From positions 390,382-454,381 of the forward strand of contig NZ_JAODIW010000008.1 in NCBI RefSeq assembly GCF_026586625.1: DNA of 64,000 nt, read 5' to 3'. Made by a program: the position numbers and the translations under genes. Positions 8,199 to 16,338 of the stretch are shown here, piece after piece; position 1 is the first letter of the stretch; each line of letters starts with the position of its first letter. Below the pieces are notes generated by a model that saw only the letters and a list, made by a program, of their open reading frames with translations, ran no database searches and was not told the origin of the DNA. This DNA comes from Halobium salinum. GTDB taxonomy: Archaea; Halobacteriota; Halobacteria; Halobacteriales; Haloferacaceae.

Positions 8199-10228
8199 AT
8201 CATCCCCGCCCCCGCGAAGACGACGTAGCAGACGAACACGAGCGTCCCGGAGTGTAGGAGCGCCTCGTAACGCCCGCGGCTCGCGGCCCCCGCGAACCAG
8301 CCCGAGGCGAGCATCGTCGCCTGGGTCACGACGTAGAACCGGAAGCGGTCGCGAGCGGGCTTCACGGCGTTCGGGTCGAAGGCGTACGACGACGCCGACG
8401 ACCCCGAGAGGGAGGCGAGTTGCGCGAACCCGTCGAGCACGTAAGCGTTGACGGCGACGGTGATGCCGACCACGAGCAGGGCCGTCGTCCAGCCGACGGC
8501 GACGTAGGCCAGCAGATTGGAGCGAAGCGCCCGACGCTCGTGGTAGAGGTGCCCAATCTCGGTCTGGAGCGTCTCGAACACCGCCTCGGTGTCGCTACCG
8601 GCGTCGAGCGCACCCGTCACCAACCCCATCGTCTGCTCGGCGAGCGGCGTGCCGACGCGGGCGACGAAGCGGTCGAGCGCGGCGGTCCGGAGCTCGCCGG
8701 CGTCGGTCGCGCCACCGTCGTCCGCAGGGGCAGCCGCGGTACCCGCCCCGGCACCCGTCGTCAGCGAGAGGTTGAACGCGAGGTCCGCCACGTCCTCGTT
8801 CAGCGCTCCGAGGTCCACGTCGCGGGCGACGTGCTCGACCGCCGCGGAGAACGGTCGGCCGAGGCTCACGTGCCCCGAGACGGCGTGAACGAAGTCCTTT
8901 ATTTCGCGGTCCTTCGCGTCGTCCCGTCTGGCACGACGGACCGCGACCACGCCCACCGGAACCGCGTAGGCCACGTACGCGAGGAGCGCGACGTTTACGG
9001 GGTGGTAGCCGAGGCGCCACAGCCCGACCGCGACGGCGGCGGCGGGGACGAGCAGGACGGCCGCCGCGCTGGCCGGCGTCCGGAACGTCGAGGTGAGCGT
9101 CGCCAGCGCGCCGTCGGGCCGGTCGTACGTCGTCGACAGCCCCGCCGGCCGGAGGTTCCCGACCAGCGCCGCGGCGGCGAGGCCGACGACGAGGACGAAG
9201 GCGGCGTTGCCGTAGACGAGCGCCGCCCGCACCGACACCGTGCCGAGCGGCGTCCGAACCGGCGCGCCGAGCCCCGGTGCGAGCACGCTCATCACGGTGA
9301 GGACGATGACCAGTAGCGCGGGCATGACGAGCAGGACGATGAACATCTCGGCGAGGAGTTCGAGAAAGCCCTCGGCGCGCTGCCGGGCGCGGTCCTGGCG
9401 GTGGCCGAGCATCCGGCTCTCCATCCGGAGGTAGTTCGCCAGTGCGTCCGACCCCTGGTCGGCGTGTTCGCGGAACTTCAGCAGGAACGGCGCCATCGCG
9501 TCCCGAGAGGGGGTGTCGCGGGCGACACGCCGAAGCCCCTCGCCGACGCTCCCCGTCAGCGCGGCGGTGTTGAGCGCCTTCCGGATGGACACCGCCGACT
9601 CCCCGTAGGCGTCGCTGTCGGCGACCTTCCGGAGCATCGCCCGCCGACCGTCGCTCCCCGAGGAGAGGGCGTGGAGGTAGCGGACGGCGCCGGGGAGCGT
9701 GCGCTCGATGTCGGTGCGGCGCGACGCGGCGACCCACTTCAGGTAGCGCCCGCCGAGGCGGACGACCGCCGTCTTCCCGAAGCCGCCCGCGACGGCCGCG
9801 ACCGCGACCGCGACGTACGCTCGGGGGAGCGCCGGGAGGCCGACCGCCGCGGCGAACGGGACGCCGGCCTCGACGAACGCGGCGGCGTCGGCGAGCAGTC
9901 CCGACGGGGCGGCGGCGACGACGGTGAAGGTGGGCACGACTACGAGGGCGAACGCGAGCCACGAGAGCCCGTAGACGCGGGCGAGGTAGACGTCGAAACC
10001 GGTCCGGAGGTCGGTCCCCCGATAGCGCTGGCGGTCGACCGAGTGGCGCTCGGCGTCGGCGTGTCGGGAGAACAGTGCGTACAACACCCGGTCGAGGACG
10101 GAGAGACCGGCGATGCCGGCACCGACGCGTCCGGGGTCGTCCGCCGACGCCCCCGACCCGACCTCCCCCGACGAGGCGGCCCTCGGAGCGTTCGTCCGCG
10201 ACGAGACCCCCGGCGAGTCGGTGCTCAC
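8195..10228 (-). CDS. TadC/FlaJ-type pilus assembly membrane protein (type II secretion F family)
   Basis: 677 residues with two copies of the type II secretion system F domain. Each has a cytoplasmic helical part (residues about 150-300, with the LSSGSDGRRAMLRKVADSD segment, and about 440-600, with VSGHVSLGRPFSAAVEHVA) followed by paired membrane helices. In archaeal pilus and archaellum systems this protein is the inner-membrane platform that couples the ATPase to pilin insertion. It overlaps the ATPase stop codon by 4 bases. Its length and double domain match the PilC-type proteins of haloarchaea rather than the shorter FlaJ of the archaellum. Confidence 0.85.
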   Translation of the reverse strand: MSTDSPGVSSRTNAPRAASSGEVGSGASADDPGRVGAGIAGLSVLDRVLYALFSRHADAERHSVDRQRYRGTDLRTGFDVYLARVYGLSWLAFALVVVPTFTVVAAAPSGLLADAAAFVEAGVPFAAAVGLPALPRAYVAVAVAAVAGGFGKTAVVRLGGRYLKWVAASRRTDIERTLPGAVRYLHALSSGSDGRRAMLRKVADSDAYGESAVSIRKALNTAALTGSVGEGLRRVARDTPSRDAMAPFLLKFREHADQGSDALANYLRMESRMLGHRQDRARQRAEGFLELLAEMFIVLLVMPALLVIVLTVMSVLAPGLGAPVRTPLGTVSVRAALVYGNAAFVLVVGLAAAALVGNLRPAGLSTTYDRPDGALATLTSTFRTPASAAAVLLVPAAAVAVGLWRLGYHPVNVALLAYVAYAVPVGVVAVRRARRDDAKDREIKDFVHAVSGHVSLGRPFSAAVEHVARDVDLGALNEDVADLAFNLSLTTGAGAGTAAAPADDGGATDAGELRTAALDRFVARVGTPLAEQTMGLVTGALDAGSDTEAVFETLQTEIGHLYHERRALRSNLLAYVAVGWTTALLVVGITVAVNAYVLDGFAQLASLSGSSASSYAFDPNAVKPARDRFRFYVVTQATMLASGWFAGAASRGRYEALLHSGTLVFVCYVVFAGAGMI

Positions 10229-12753
10229 GACGGTCCTCCGCCGTCGGCCGCGACCGACCCGTCGGGCGCGTCGACCGCCGCAGTCGTCTTCGACGCCTCC
10301 GTGGCGTCCGCGGGGCCGCCTCCGCTGTGCTCCGCGGCGACCGCGCGCCGGTGGGCGATACGCTCGACCGTCGCCGCCTCGTCCGTTCGGAGGCCGGCGA
10401 GGAAGGCGAAGAGGTCGTCCACGTCACTCACGTCGTCGTCGACGAGGTACTCCACGTACCGGTGTTTGCGGTGGAACTCCCGTTCCACGTCCGCGACGGC
10501 GCGGTCGGTGAGGGTCGCGATGCGGTGGAAGGTGCGCAGACCACACCGCCGCGAGTCGTCGCCGAGGTCCGGGTGGTCGTAGTCGAGCCGGAACTCTCCC
10601 CCAGTGTCGCGCCACGCGACCCGGTTCCAGTGGACGTCGGTACCGCCCTTCTGGACGACGCCGTGTTCGCCGCTCGCCTCTTCGTACGCCTCCGGCGAGA
10701 GGAACTCGACGATTTCGCCGACGTAGCGCTCGCCGTCGACGTGGCGCGGGAAGACGACGAGGTCGAGCTCGCAGAGCAGGTAGGCGGGGAGCCCCTGTTC
10801 GACGACGCGGTTGACGAGCGTTTCCACGTCCTCGGCGTGGGTCGTGCCGACGACGCCGTGGCCGGTGTTGAGCGTCTCGCCGAAGGTGCGGAAGCTCTCG
10901 GGCGTGTTTATCTCGGCGATGACCTCCACGTCCGGGTTGAGGTAGTTCGTCTGGGTCATCAGGTCGGCCATCGTCACCCGCTTGTACTCGCTCTCGTGGT
11001 CGCGCGTGGTGAGCGAGACGGCCGTCTCGTGGGGCAACTGGACCTCTCGCGACCCCTCGTCGATGCTGATGGGCCGGTCGTCGAAGGGGACGAAGGGGAG
11101 GTGCGCGTTCATCAGCGTCGTCTTCCCGGCGCCCGTCGGGCCGGAGAACAGCACGACGCCGTGGTGTTCGTACACCATCCAGAGCAGCGCGACGAGTTCG
11201 GTGGAGAGCGACCCGCGCTTCACGAGGTCGACCGGCGTCATCGCCTCCGGCGACTGTTTGCGGATGGAGACGTGCGGACCGCCCTCGGAGATGACCGGGA
11301 GCGCGACCGCACATCGGACCGTCTCGTCGACACCCGGCGGGTCGAGGTTCACCTTCGCGCTCGGCGTGCTGGCGTTCAGTTCGGTGCCGTCGCTCGCGGC
11401 CAGTTGCGTGACGACGTTGACGAAGGTGGTCTCGTCGTCGAAGGCGAGATTCGTTGGAACCCGACCCTCCGGGACGGAGACCCGGCGCTCCTCCTCGCCG
11501 CTTCGGTCGACGACCTCGCCGCGCGGGACGACCTTCACGCGCTCGCCCACGCGGTTCGCCTCCACGTCCTCCAAGTGTGGGTCGCGGATGGGGACGGTGA
11601 GGATGCCCTCGCCGACGTAGTCCCGGAGCACGTAGTAGACGAGGTCGTCGAGGCGGTCCGCGGCGTAGCGGCTCCCCACCGGCGGCACCGCGAGGTCGTA
11701 CTCGGCGAGCGCACTGCGCAGGCGGTAGGCCGTCGCGTCGACCCACGCGCGGGTGTTTCGCGCCGTGAGCTGGCGGGATAGGAACGTGCGGGCGTGCTCG
11801 GCGACGAACGCCCGGCGGTCGTCGACCACGTCGGCGACGTTGGTCTCCCACACCCGCTCCTTGCAGACCTCGACGAGTTCGCGGTCGCCGGGTAGGAGGT
11901 CCGGTTCGAGGACGGCGTACTTCGTCGCGAAGCGGTCGTTCCCGAGCAGGTGCTCGCGGTAGACGACCACGTCGACGCCGAACCCCGCGAACTCGACGGT
12001 GTAGCGCGCGAGGCGCTCGCCGGCGACCCGCTCGACGCCCTCCGCGTCGGCCGCGTAGTCGGTGACGGCGGGTGCGTAGTCGGCGGTGTGGACGAGGAGG
12101 CGGTCGGCGTCACCGACTACGCTCGGCCCGTCGTCGACACTCGGCCCGTCACCGACGTTCGTCCCGATGCCAGCCTCGCTGTCGTCGTCGGTACCGGGGG
12201 TCGTCGGCCCCCTCGGCGGACCCCCGCCGTCCCCGTCGACGACCTCGATGGCGTCGTCGAGCGCCAACGGCGTCAACTCGCCGAGAAGCCGAAGGTCACG
12301 GAGGGCGTAGTAGTCGAGTCGCCGACGGGCGGCCGGCGTGGCGTCGACGAGTCGGTCGAGCGCCCGGCGATACTTCGACTGCAATCCGGCCGCCGCCCGT
12401 TCGGCGGTCCCCTCCCGGGTGAGCGGGCGACGCCGACGAACGTCGGCGAAGTGCTCGCGGACGCGTTCCAGTTCGGCCTCGTGGTCGGCGCCGAGCGAGG
12501 GCTCGCGGACCTCGTAGGCGAAGCCGGTCGTCGTCTCCCTGACCGTGGCGACGACGCCTGGGTGGACCGCGTACTGCGCCCGCACGTCGGGGGCGTACCA
12601 GGCATCGGCGCTGTCCGGCGGCGCCGGCGGCGGGACGCGACCGACCGGGTCGGCGGCGGTATTGACGGAGCCGGTGCCCCTTACCGCGTCAGGCACGTCG
12701 GAGGCTTCAGTCACGGCACGGTCGCTCCGTTGGGCGTCGCAGTCGACATGCAC
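10225..12753 (-). CDS. type IV pilus assembly ATPase (type II/IV secretion ATPase, PilB/GspE-like)
   Basis: 842 residues. Walker A (FSGPTGAGKTTLMNA) is near residue 537, an Asp box (ISIDEGSREVQLPH) follows, the Walker B region reads NPDVEVIAEIN, and the His box is TGHGVVGTTHAED. This order defines secretion/pilus hexameric ATPases, which power pilin assembly from the cytoplasm. The roughly 400-residue N-terminal region is longer than usual and carries a low-complexity DSEAGIGTNVGDGPSVDDGP insert. I used GTG 12753 because a TTTTTAAAA element is centred 26 bases upstream; another GTG at 12714 is possible. First gene of the pilus operon. Confidence 0.88.
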   Translation of the reverse strand: MHVDCDAQRSDRAVTEASDVPDAVRGTGSVNTAADPVGRVPPPAPPDSADAWYAPDVRAQYAVHPGVVATVRETTTGFAYEVREPSLGADHEAELERVREHFADVRRRRPLTREGTAERAAAGLQSKYRRALDRLVDATPAARRRLDYYALRDLRLLGELTPLALDDAIEVVDGDGGGPPRGPTTPGTDDDSEAGIGTNVGDGPSVDDGPSVVGDADRLLVHTADYAPAVTDYAADAEGVERVAGERLARYTVEFAGFGVDVVVYREHLLGNDRFATKYAVLEPDLLPGDRELVEVCKERVWETNVADVVDDRRAFVAEHARTFLSRQLTARNTRAWVDATAYRLRSALAEYDLAVPPVGSRYAADRLDDLVYYVLRDYVGEGILTVPIRDPHLEDVEANRVGERVKVVPRGEVVDRSGEEERRVSVPEGRVPTNLAFDDETTFVNVVTQLAASDGTELNASTPSAKVNLDPPGVDETVRCAVALPVISEGGPHVSIRKQSPEAMTPVDLVKRGSLSTELVALLWMVYEHHGVVLFSGPTGAGKTTLMNAHLPFVPFDDRPISIDEGSREVQLPHETAVSLTTRDHESEYKRVTMADLMTQTNYLNPDVEVIAEINTPESFRTFGETLNTGHGVVGTTHAEDVETLVNRVVEQGLPAYLLCELDLVVFPRHVDGERYVGEIVEFLSPEAYEEASGEHGVVQKGGTDVHWNRVAWRDTGGEFRLDYDHPDLGDDSRRCGLRTFHRIATLTDRAVADVEREFHRKHRYVEYLVDDDVSDVDDLFAFLAGLRTDEAATVERIAHRRAVAAEHSGGGPADATEASKTTAAVDAPDGSVAADGGGPS

Positions 12754-12770
12754 GACTCTGGACCGGTACT

Positions 12771-12783
12771 TCTTTTTAAAATT
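12771..12783 (-). promoter_or_regulatory. promoter of the pilus operon
   Basis: On the minus strand this reads AATTTTAAAAAGA, an A/T island in a roughly 70% GC surround, centred about 26 bases before the GTG at 12753. That spacing fits the archaeal TATA/TSS distance and predicts a leaderless transcript covering all seven pilus genes. Confidence 0.6.
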
Positions 12784-12958
12784 TTGGATATTCTGAATGT
12801 GTTCTAAGTCGATTGCTGCGGCACGAAAGGTGACTGACGGCCGGGTCGGAGGACCGCGGAGGGCGACGGTGGTGCTGGAGCAGGGCGGTGCGGTGACGTC
12901 TCAGGATACGACGGCCCGCGAGGAGAGTTAAGCCCGCGGCGTCCCTGTCTCGATTCGG

Positions 12959-13753
12959 ATGCGTTCGCTCCTCACCGTGACCGGACGGGACGTGTGTTTC
13001 GTCCACTGGCCCGTCGCTCCCGACGCAGTCCGGTCACTCGTCCCCGACGCGCTCGAACTCGACACCTACGACGGGTCGGCGTGGGTGAGCGCGCTCGCGT
13101 TGGAGGTCGTCTCCGTCGGTCCCGGGTCGGTGGCCCCCGGCCCGCTCTCGGCCGACCCGCTCGCCGCGCTGGGGCGGGTCGCGGGCGGGTTCCCCCAGCT
13201 CGTCTTCCGGACGTACGTCCGGCTGGACGACGAGCCCGGTATCTACTTTCTCTCGGTCGACACCGGCAGTCGGGCCGCCGCGACGGTCGGGCGGCGCGCG
13301 TTCGGCCTCCCTTTCCACGGCGCCCGGATGCGCCGGACGCGTCGTGAGGACGGGACGGTCACGTTCCGGAGCTGTCGGCGGAAACGAGGACTCGACCCGT
13401 CGGCGTCGGCTGCGACGTTTCAGGCACGGTATCGACCGACCGGCGAGCCCTTCGAGGCCGAATCGGGGAGCTTCGAGGCGTTCGCCATCGAGCGGTTCCG
13501 CTACTTCCTCCCGCCGTCGACGGAACAGGTCCTCGGCACCGGCCGCGGGCGAGTGACGAGCGGAGCGGGGGAGGCGACCCGTGTCGGGACCGTCGAGCGC
13601 GTCCCGTGGACGCTCCGGTCGGTCGACGCCGAGGTTCGACAGAACACGCTGTTCGAAGCCGTCGGATTGCCGGCGCCAACGACGGCGCCGACCGTGCGGT
13701 ACAGCCCCGGCTTCGAGATGGCCGTCGGCTCGGGGTCGGAACGGGACCGCTGA
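12959..13753 (+). CDS. DUF2071 family protein (YqjF-like)
   Basis: 264 residues. The N terminus (CFVHWPVAPDAVRSLVPDAL) and the later FGLPFHGARMRR and FQARYRPTGEPF segments follow the order seen in DUF2071/YqjF proteins, whose fold resembles acetoacetate decarboxylase; the activity is unknown for most members. The ERFRYF motif and a VPWTL segment in the C-terminal part also fit. The start is an ATG preceded by an AGTTAAG element about 28 bases upstream, so probably leaderless. It faces the pilus operon and is unlikely to be co-regulated with it. Confidence 0.8.
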   Translation: MRSLLTVTGRDVCFVHWPVAPDAVRSLVPDALELDTYDGSAWVSALALEVVSVGPGSVAPGPLSADPLAALGRVAGGFPQLVFRTYVRLDDEPGIYFLSVDTGSRAAATVGRRAFGLPFHGARMRRTRREDGTVTFRSCRRKRGLDPSASAATFQARYRPTGEPFEAESGSFEAFAIERFRYFLPPSTEQVLGTGRGRVTSGAGEATRVGTVERVPWTLRSVDAEVRQNTLFEAVGLPAPTTAPTVRYSPGFEMAVGSGSERDR

Positions 13754-13754
13754 G

Positions 13755-14220
13755 TCACGCTTCGGGTCGCAGTTCGCGGTCGAGGTACGCGGAGAGGGAG
13801 GTCCGCACCGCGGCGGCGGCAGTCTTCCTGTCGGTCGTCGCACGGCCGTACATCGCCCCGTTGAGCGTCGCGAGCACGTGTTCCGTGACTCGTCCCGTGT
13901 CCACGGCTCGGAACGCGCCGCGTTCTACGTCCCGGTCGATAATCTCCGCGATGGTCGTCGAGATGCGGTCGTCTATCTCGGTGAACTGCTCGCGGTAGGC
14001 GTCGTCGGCGACGGCTGCCCCGGAGGCTCGTCAGGACGAATTCGACCTGGCGCCGGTCCTCGTTCGGCCCGGCTGGGAGCAGTCGCTCGACGACGCGGTC
14101 GAGTTCCACCGGCGGGTCCGTCTCGTCGTCGGGGTCGACCGCGACCTCGAAACGGTCGAGCGCGTAGGCGAGAAACCTTCGGCGGCCGTCCACTCCCGAA
14201 CGCTCGACTCGACCGTCCCG
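13755..14220 (-). pseudogene. TetR-family regulator remnant, DNA-binding domain lost and frameshifted
   Basis: On the minus strand, after the stop of the zinc-ribbon gene, one frame reads GRRRFLAYALDRFE, then DPPVELDRVVERLLP and DRRQVEFVLTSL. This matches the start of the ligand-binding domain of haloarchaeal TetR regulators. Around 14025 the homology moves to another frame (VADDAYREQFTEIDDR, then GRVTEHVLATLNGAMYGR, ending at the stop 13755-13757). The N-terminal helix-turn-helix of about 50 residues is absent. A sequencing error could explain the frameshift but not the missing domain. The remnant sits directly behind a gene whose promoter holds a TetR-type palindrome. Confidence 0.7.
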
Positions 14221-14718
14221 TCACTCGACCCGGCGGTCACGGCTCCCGTCGCCAGGGACGTCGGCCTCAGTGTCGTCCGGCCGGTCGGCGGCCCCGTACG
14301 ACTCCACTTCGGTCGTACACCAGTGACAGAAGCCGAGGTCGGGGTCGAACGCCTTCCCACAGGCGGGACAGTCGGCGGTGTGACCGCCGGTCGCGGGGTC
14401 GACGCGCTCTTCGCCGTCCGCCGACGGCTCGGCGTCCGCCGACCGCGATTCGGCGTCGAGCGCGATGCGGTAGGCGTCGAACGCGCTGGCGGCCGCGACG
14501 GCGAGCATCGGGAGGGCCGCCACCACGTCGGGGCGCTCGCCGGACGCCATCGCGGTCAGCACCGACTCGGGGACGAACAGGACGGCGACGACGTACGCGG
14601 CGACGAGCCACCCGGCCGCCCTGAGCCAGCGCCGGAGGTAGAGGTGGCCGGCGCCGGTCACCAGCGACCCGAGCAGCGCCGCGACGATGGGCCGGTAGGA
14701 CGTTCGAGTTCTCGACAC
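14221..14718 (-). CDS. membrane protein with C-terminal zinc ribbon
   Basis: 165 residues. Three hydrophobic segments (PIVAALLGSLVTGAGHLYL, WLVAAYVVAVLFV, VVAALPMLAVAAASAF) precede an acidic linker and a CPACG...CHWC zinc ribbon (GKAFDPDLGFCHWCTTEVE). This layout is common in haloarchaeal membrane proteins of unknown function. An ATG at 14745 opens the same frame, but its codons run across a palindromic operator. GTG 14718 lies 26 bases after a TTTTTGCTTA element and is preferred. The gene ends exactly where the tetR remnant starts, in the same frame, suggesting that a deletion brought them together. Confidence 0.65.
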   Translation of the reverse strand: MSRTRTSYRPIVAALLGSLVTGAGHLYLRRWLRAAGWLVAAYVVAVLFVPESVLTAMASGERPDVVAALPMLAVAAASAFDAYRIALDAESRSADAEPSADGEERVDPATGGHTADCPACGKAFDPDLGFCHWCTTEVESYGAADRPDDTEADVPGDGSRDRRVE

Positions 14719-14724
14719 GCCTAA

Positions 14725-14740
14725 TACTGAACGTTCGGTA
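14725..14740. promoter_or_regulatory. TetR-type palindromic operator
   Basis: TACTGAACGTTCGGTA is a perfect-length palindrome with 7 of 8 base pairs symmetric. It sits between the TATA-like element (14742-14750) and the GTG start at 14718, so a bound repressor would block transcription start. The centre, GAACGTTC, is of the kind bound by TetR proteins. The tetR gene downstream is broken, so either another regulator uses the site or control has been lost. Confidence 0.6.
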
Positions 14741-14839
14741 AGCAAAAACGTTCCGTCGACTCGTGTCGACGGTCGTCGTCTGTAAGGCCAAACACTCCTC
14801 GGAGTCGGAGGTCCGCCGGCGAGAAGCCGACGACGACGC

Positions 14840-15082
14840 TCAGTGCGTCAACAACAGCACTCGGTCGTCCGTCCGTGTCAGACAGAACGGCCCCGGCGGC
14901 GAGTCGAACGTGTTGTGGCGGCGCGAGGAGACGAACAGTTTGCCGAACTCCCGGCCGCAGGCGGGACAGCCGAACCCCTCGCGGTTCTCCAGATGCATCG
15001 TCTCGGCGCCCTGTTTGCGCAGTTTGAGACCGTGACGGTACTCGTGTACGTCGAACCCGTCCGCGACGTCGAGGCGTTCCAT
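14840..15082 (-). CDS. small zinc-finger protein (DUF7385 / 'flagella cluster protein' type)
   Basis: 80 residues: MERLDVADGFDVHEYRHGLK, then GFGCPACGREFGKLFVS (a CxxC pair), and FCLTRTDDRVLLLTH at the C terminus, whose Cys may complete a metal site. The pattern matches short haloarchaeal proteins often labelled flagella cluster protein; the label came from gene neighbourhood in other species, and no archaellum genes are near here. The start is ATG 15082, with a TTATCA element about 28 bases upstream. Longer frames upstream are arginine-rich and not credible. Confidence 0.65.
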   Translation of the reverse strand: MERLDVADGFDVHEYRHGLKLRKQGAETMHLENREGFGCPACGREFGKLFVSSRRHNTFDSPPGPFCLTRTDDRVLLLTH

Positions 15083-15239
15083 CGCCCGGACGACTCCCGG
15101 CGACCGTGATAAGTCGTTCGTCGTCCGCCGTCGCCGCAGTCGTCGTCGCAGTCGTCGTCCGTCGCTCGGTGCGTACATAGGACTAGCCGCCGTTTGTGCT
15201 AAGCGTAGGGCTATCTCCTCGGCGGTCCTGTTATCTCCC

Positions 15240-15929
15240 ATGTCACCGACACGACGCGGAATCATCGAACTGGGCGCCGTCCTCACAGTGGGCGCACTCG
15301 CCGGCTGCCTCGGCGACGGCGGGACGGGTGACCCGGGCACCGATGACGGAGAAGACGGCACCGACGGCAACGGCTCGAACGGGGACGGCCTCCCGGGCGG
15401 AAACGGTACCGGCGGCAACGCCTCGGGCGAGACCCGTCCTGCCGGCACCGGCGGCCCCGGCGTCATCGTCGTCGGAACCGACGAGGCGCCCGACCTGCCG
15501 GTGCGACCCGCAGTCGAGGTCGTTCGCGAGGCGGCGACCGACGACCACCCGCCCCAGCTCCGCGTGACGGTCGAGAACACGAGCCCCGAGACGGTTCGCG
15601 TCGGCGAGGGCCGGGCGGTCGTGTTCTCGTACGTCACCGACGACTCCGGCTACCTGACTCTCCTCCCGACCGGAGAGGAGTACCCCGCGGAAGCCGGCTG
15701 CTGGAAGCTGACGGAGGGAATCGCGGTCACCGAGGAGTACCGAACCGTCGAGATAGCGGCGGGCGAGTCGCTCACCCAGCTCGTCGACCTCTACGCCACA
15801 CAGCAGGCAGACGGCTGTCTCCCCGTCGGGGAGTTCCGCTTCGAGACGACCTACAGCGTCCTGGACGAGAACGCCGAACCGGTCGAGAACGGACAGGCCG
15901 CCTGGGGGTTCTCGGTCACGCTCGAGTGA
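15240..15929 (+). CDS. Tat-exported lipoprotein with an Ig-like domain
   Basis: 229 residues. Twin arginines (R5, R6 in PTRRGIIELGAVLTVG) and a lipobox with Cys23 (ALAGC) mark a Tat-exported, lipid-anchored protein. A Gly/Asp/Asn-rich linker (residues 25-75) leads to a beta-rich domain at 90-229 (QLRVTVENTSPETVRVGEG, GWSF-type end WGFSVTLE). Two cysteines (C154, C190 approximately) could pair. The domain resembles the BsuPI/intracellular-proteinase-inhibitor-like Ig folds common in haloarchaeal lipoproteins. Divergent from the small zinc-finger gene. No enzyme motif is visible. Confidence 0.7.
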   Translation: MSPTRRGIIELGAVLTVGALAGCLGDGGTGDPGTDDGEDGTDGNGSNGDGLPGGNGTGGNASGETRPAGTGGPGVIVVGTDEAPDLPVRPAVEVVREAATDDHPPQLRVTVENTSPETVRVGEGRAVVFSYVTDDSGYLTLLPTGEEYPAEAGCWKLTEGIAVTEEYRTVEIAAGESLTQLVDLYATQQADGCLPVGEFRFETTYSVLDENAEPVENGQAAWGFSVTLE

Positions 15930-16338
15930 GACCGCGCCCCCTGTCTCGCGGCCCCGCCGACCCCACCTGAGGGCTCTCGACCAACCACCACCGACCCCGG
16001 ACCCGAGGTCGGCCGGCCGAATCACCGAGCGCGCGCGATTCGTTTCATCAGTTTCGTGCCGTAATCTGTTCGTTGGCCGAACAGTCCATCGAAACAATTA
16101 TTAAGAGGATTACAGAAAGGGCGGGGGCGTTTCGACCAGTCGTCGCCTCGATGACCCGCGTCGAACCCACACAGTGCGGAATTTGACAACCCGTACGCGA
16201 CCGAATTCGGCGAGCGACCGCCACCGCGTGACACCTCAGTCGACCCTCCGTTTCGGGTTTACGTCCGACCAAAAGGACTGTTTCACCGTGTTTACTCACA
16301 TGATAACTAACTAGTGATGCCGAAAGCGGCCGACGAAC
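15930..16338. other. 409-base intergenic region with an orphan promoter-like element
   Basis: No credible gene. It contains an isolated AT-rich element (CAATTATTAAGAG, near 16095-16107) and, 12 bases to its left, the hairpin-forming palindrome CTGTTCG-TTGGC-CGAACAG (16066-16084). Read on the minus strand, the palindrome lies between a TATA box and its expected start site, yet no gene follows in that direction. Another AT patch at 16305-16317 (ACATGATAACTAACTAG) probably serves the deacetylase gene. Confidence 0.5.

Noticed and set aside
8420-9316. long plus-strand open frames opposite the TadC and ATPase genes
   Set aside because: They mirror real genes in high-GC DNA; composition is Arg/His/Gly-rich with no domain, unlike the acidic proteins of this genome.
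12771-12790. replication origin
   Set aside because: The AT-rich patch is short and fits a promoter; no ORB-type repeats or orc1/cdc6 gene are near.
13973-14360. overlapping minus-strand genes in the tetR remnant region
   Set aside because: Frames are fragments of the disrupted tetR gene or shadows of the zinc-ribbon gene, with no independent start or promoter.
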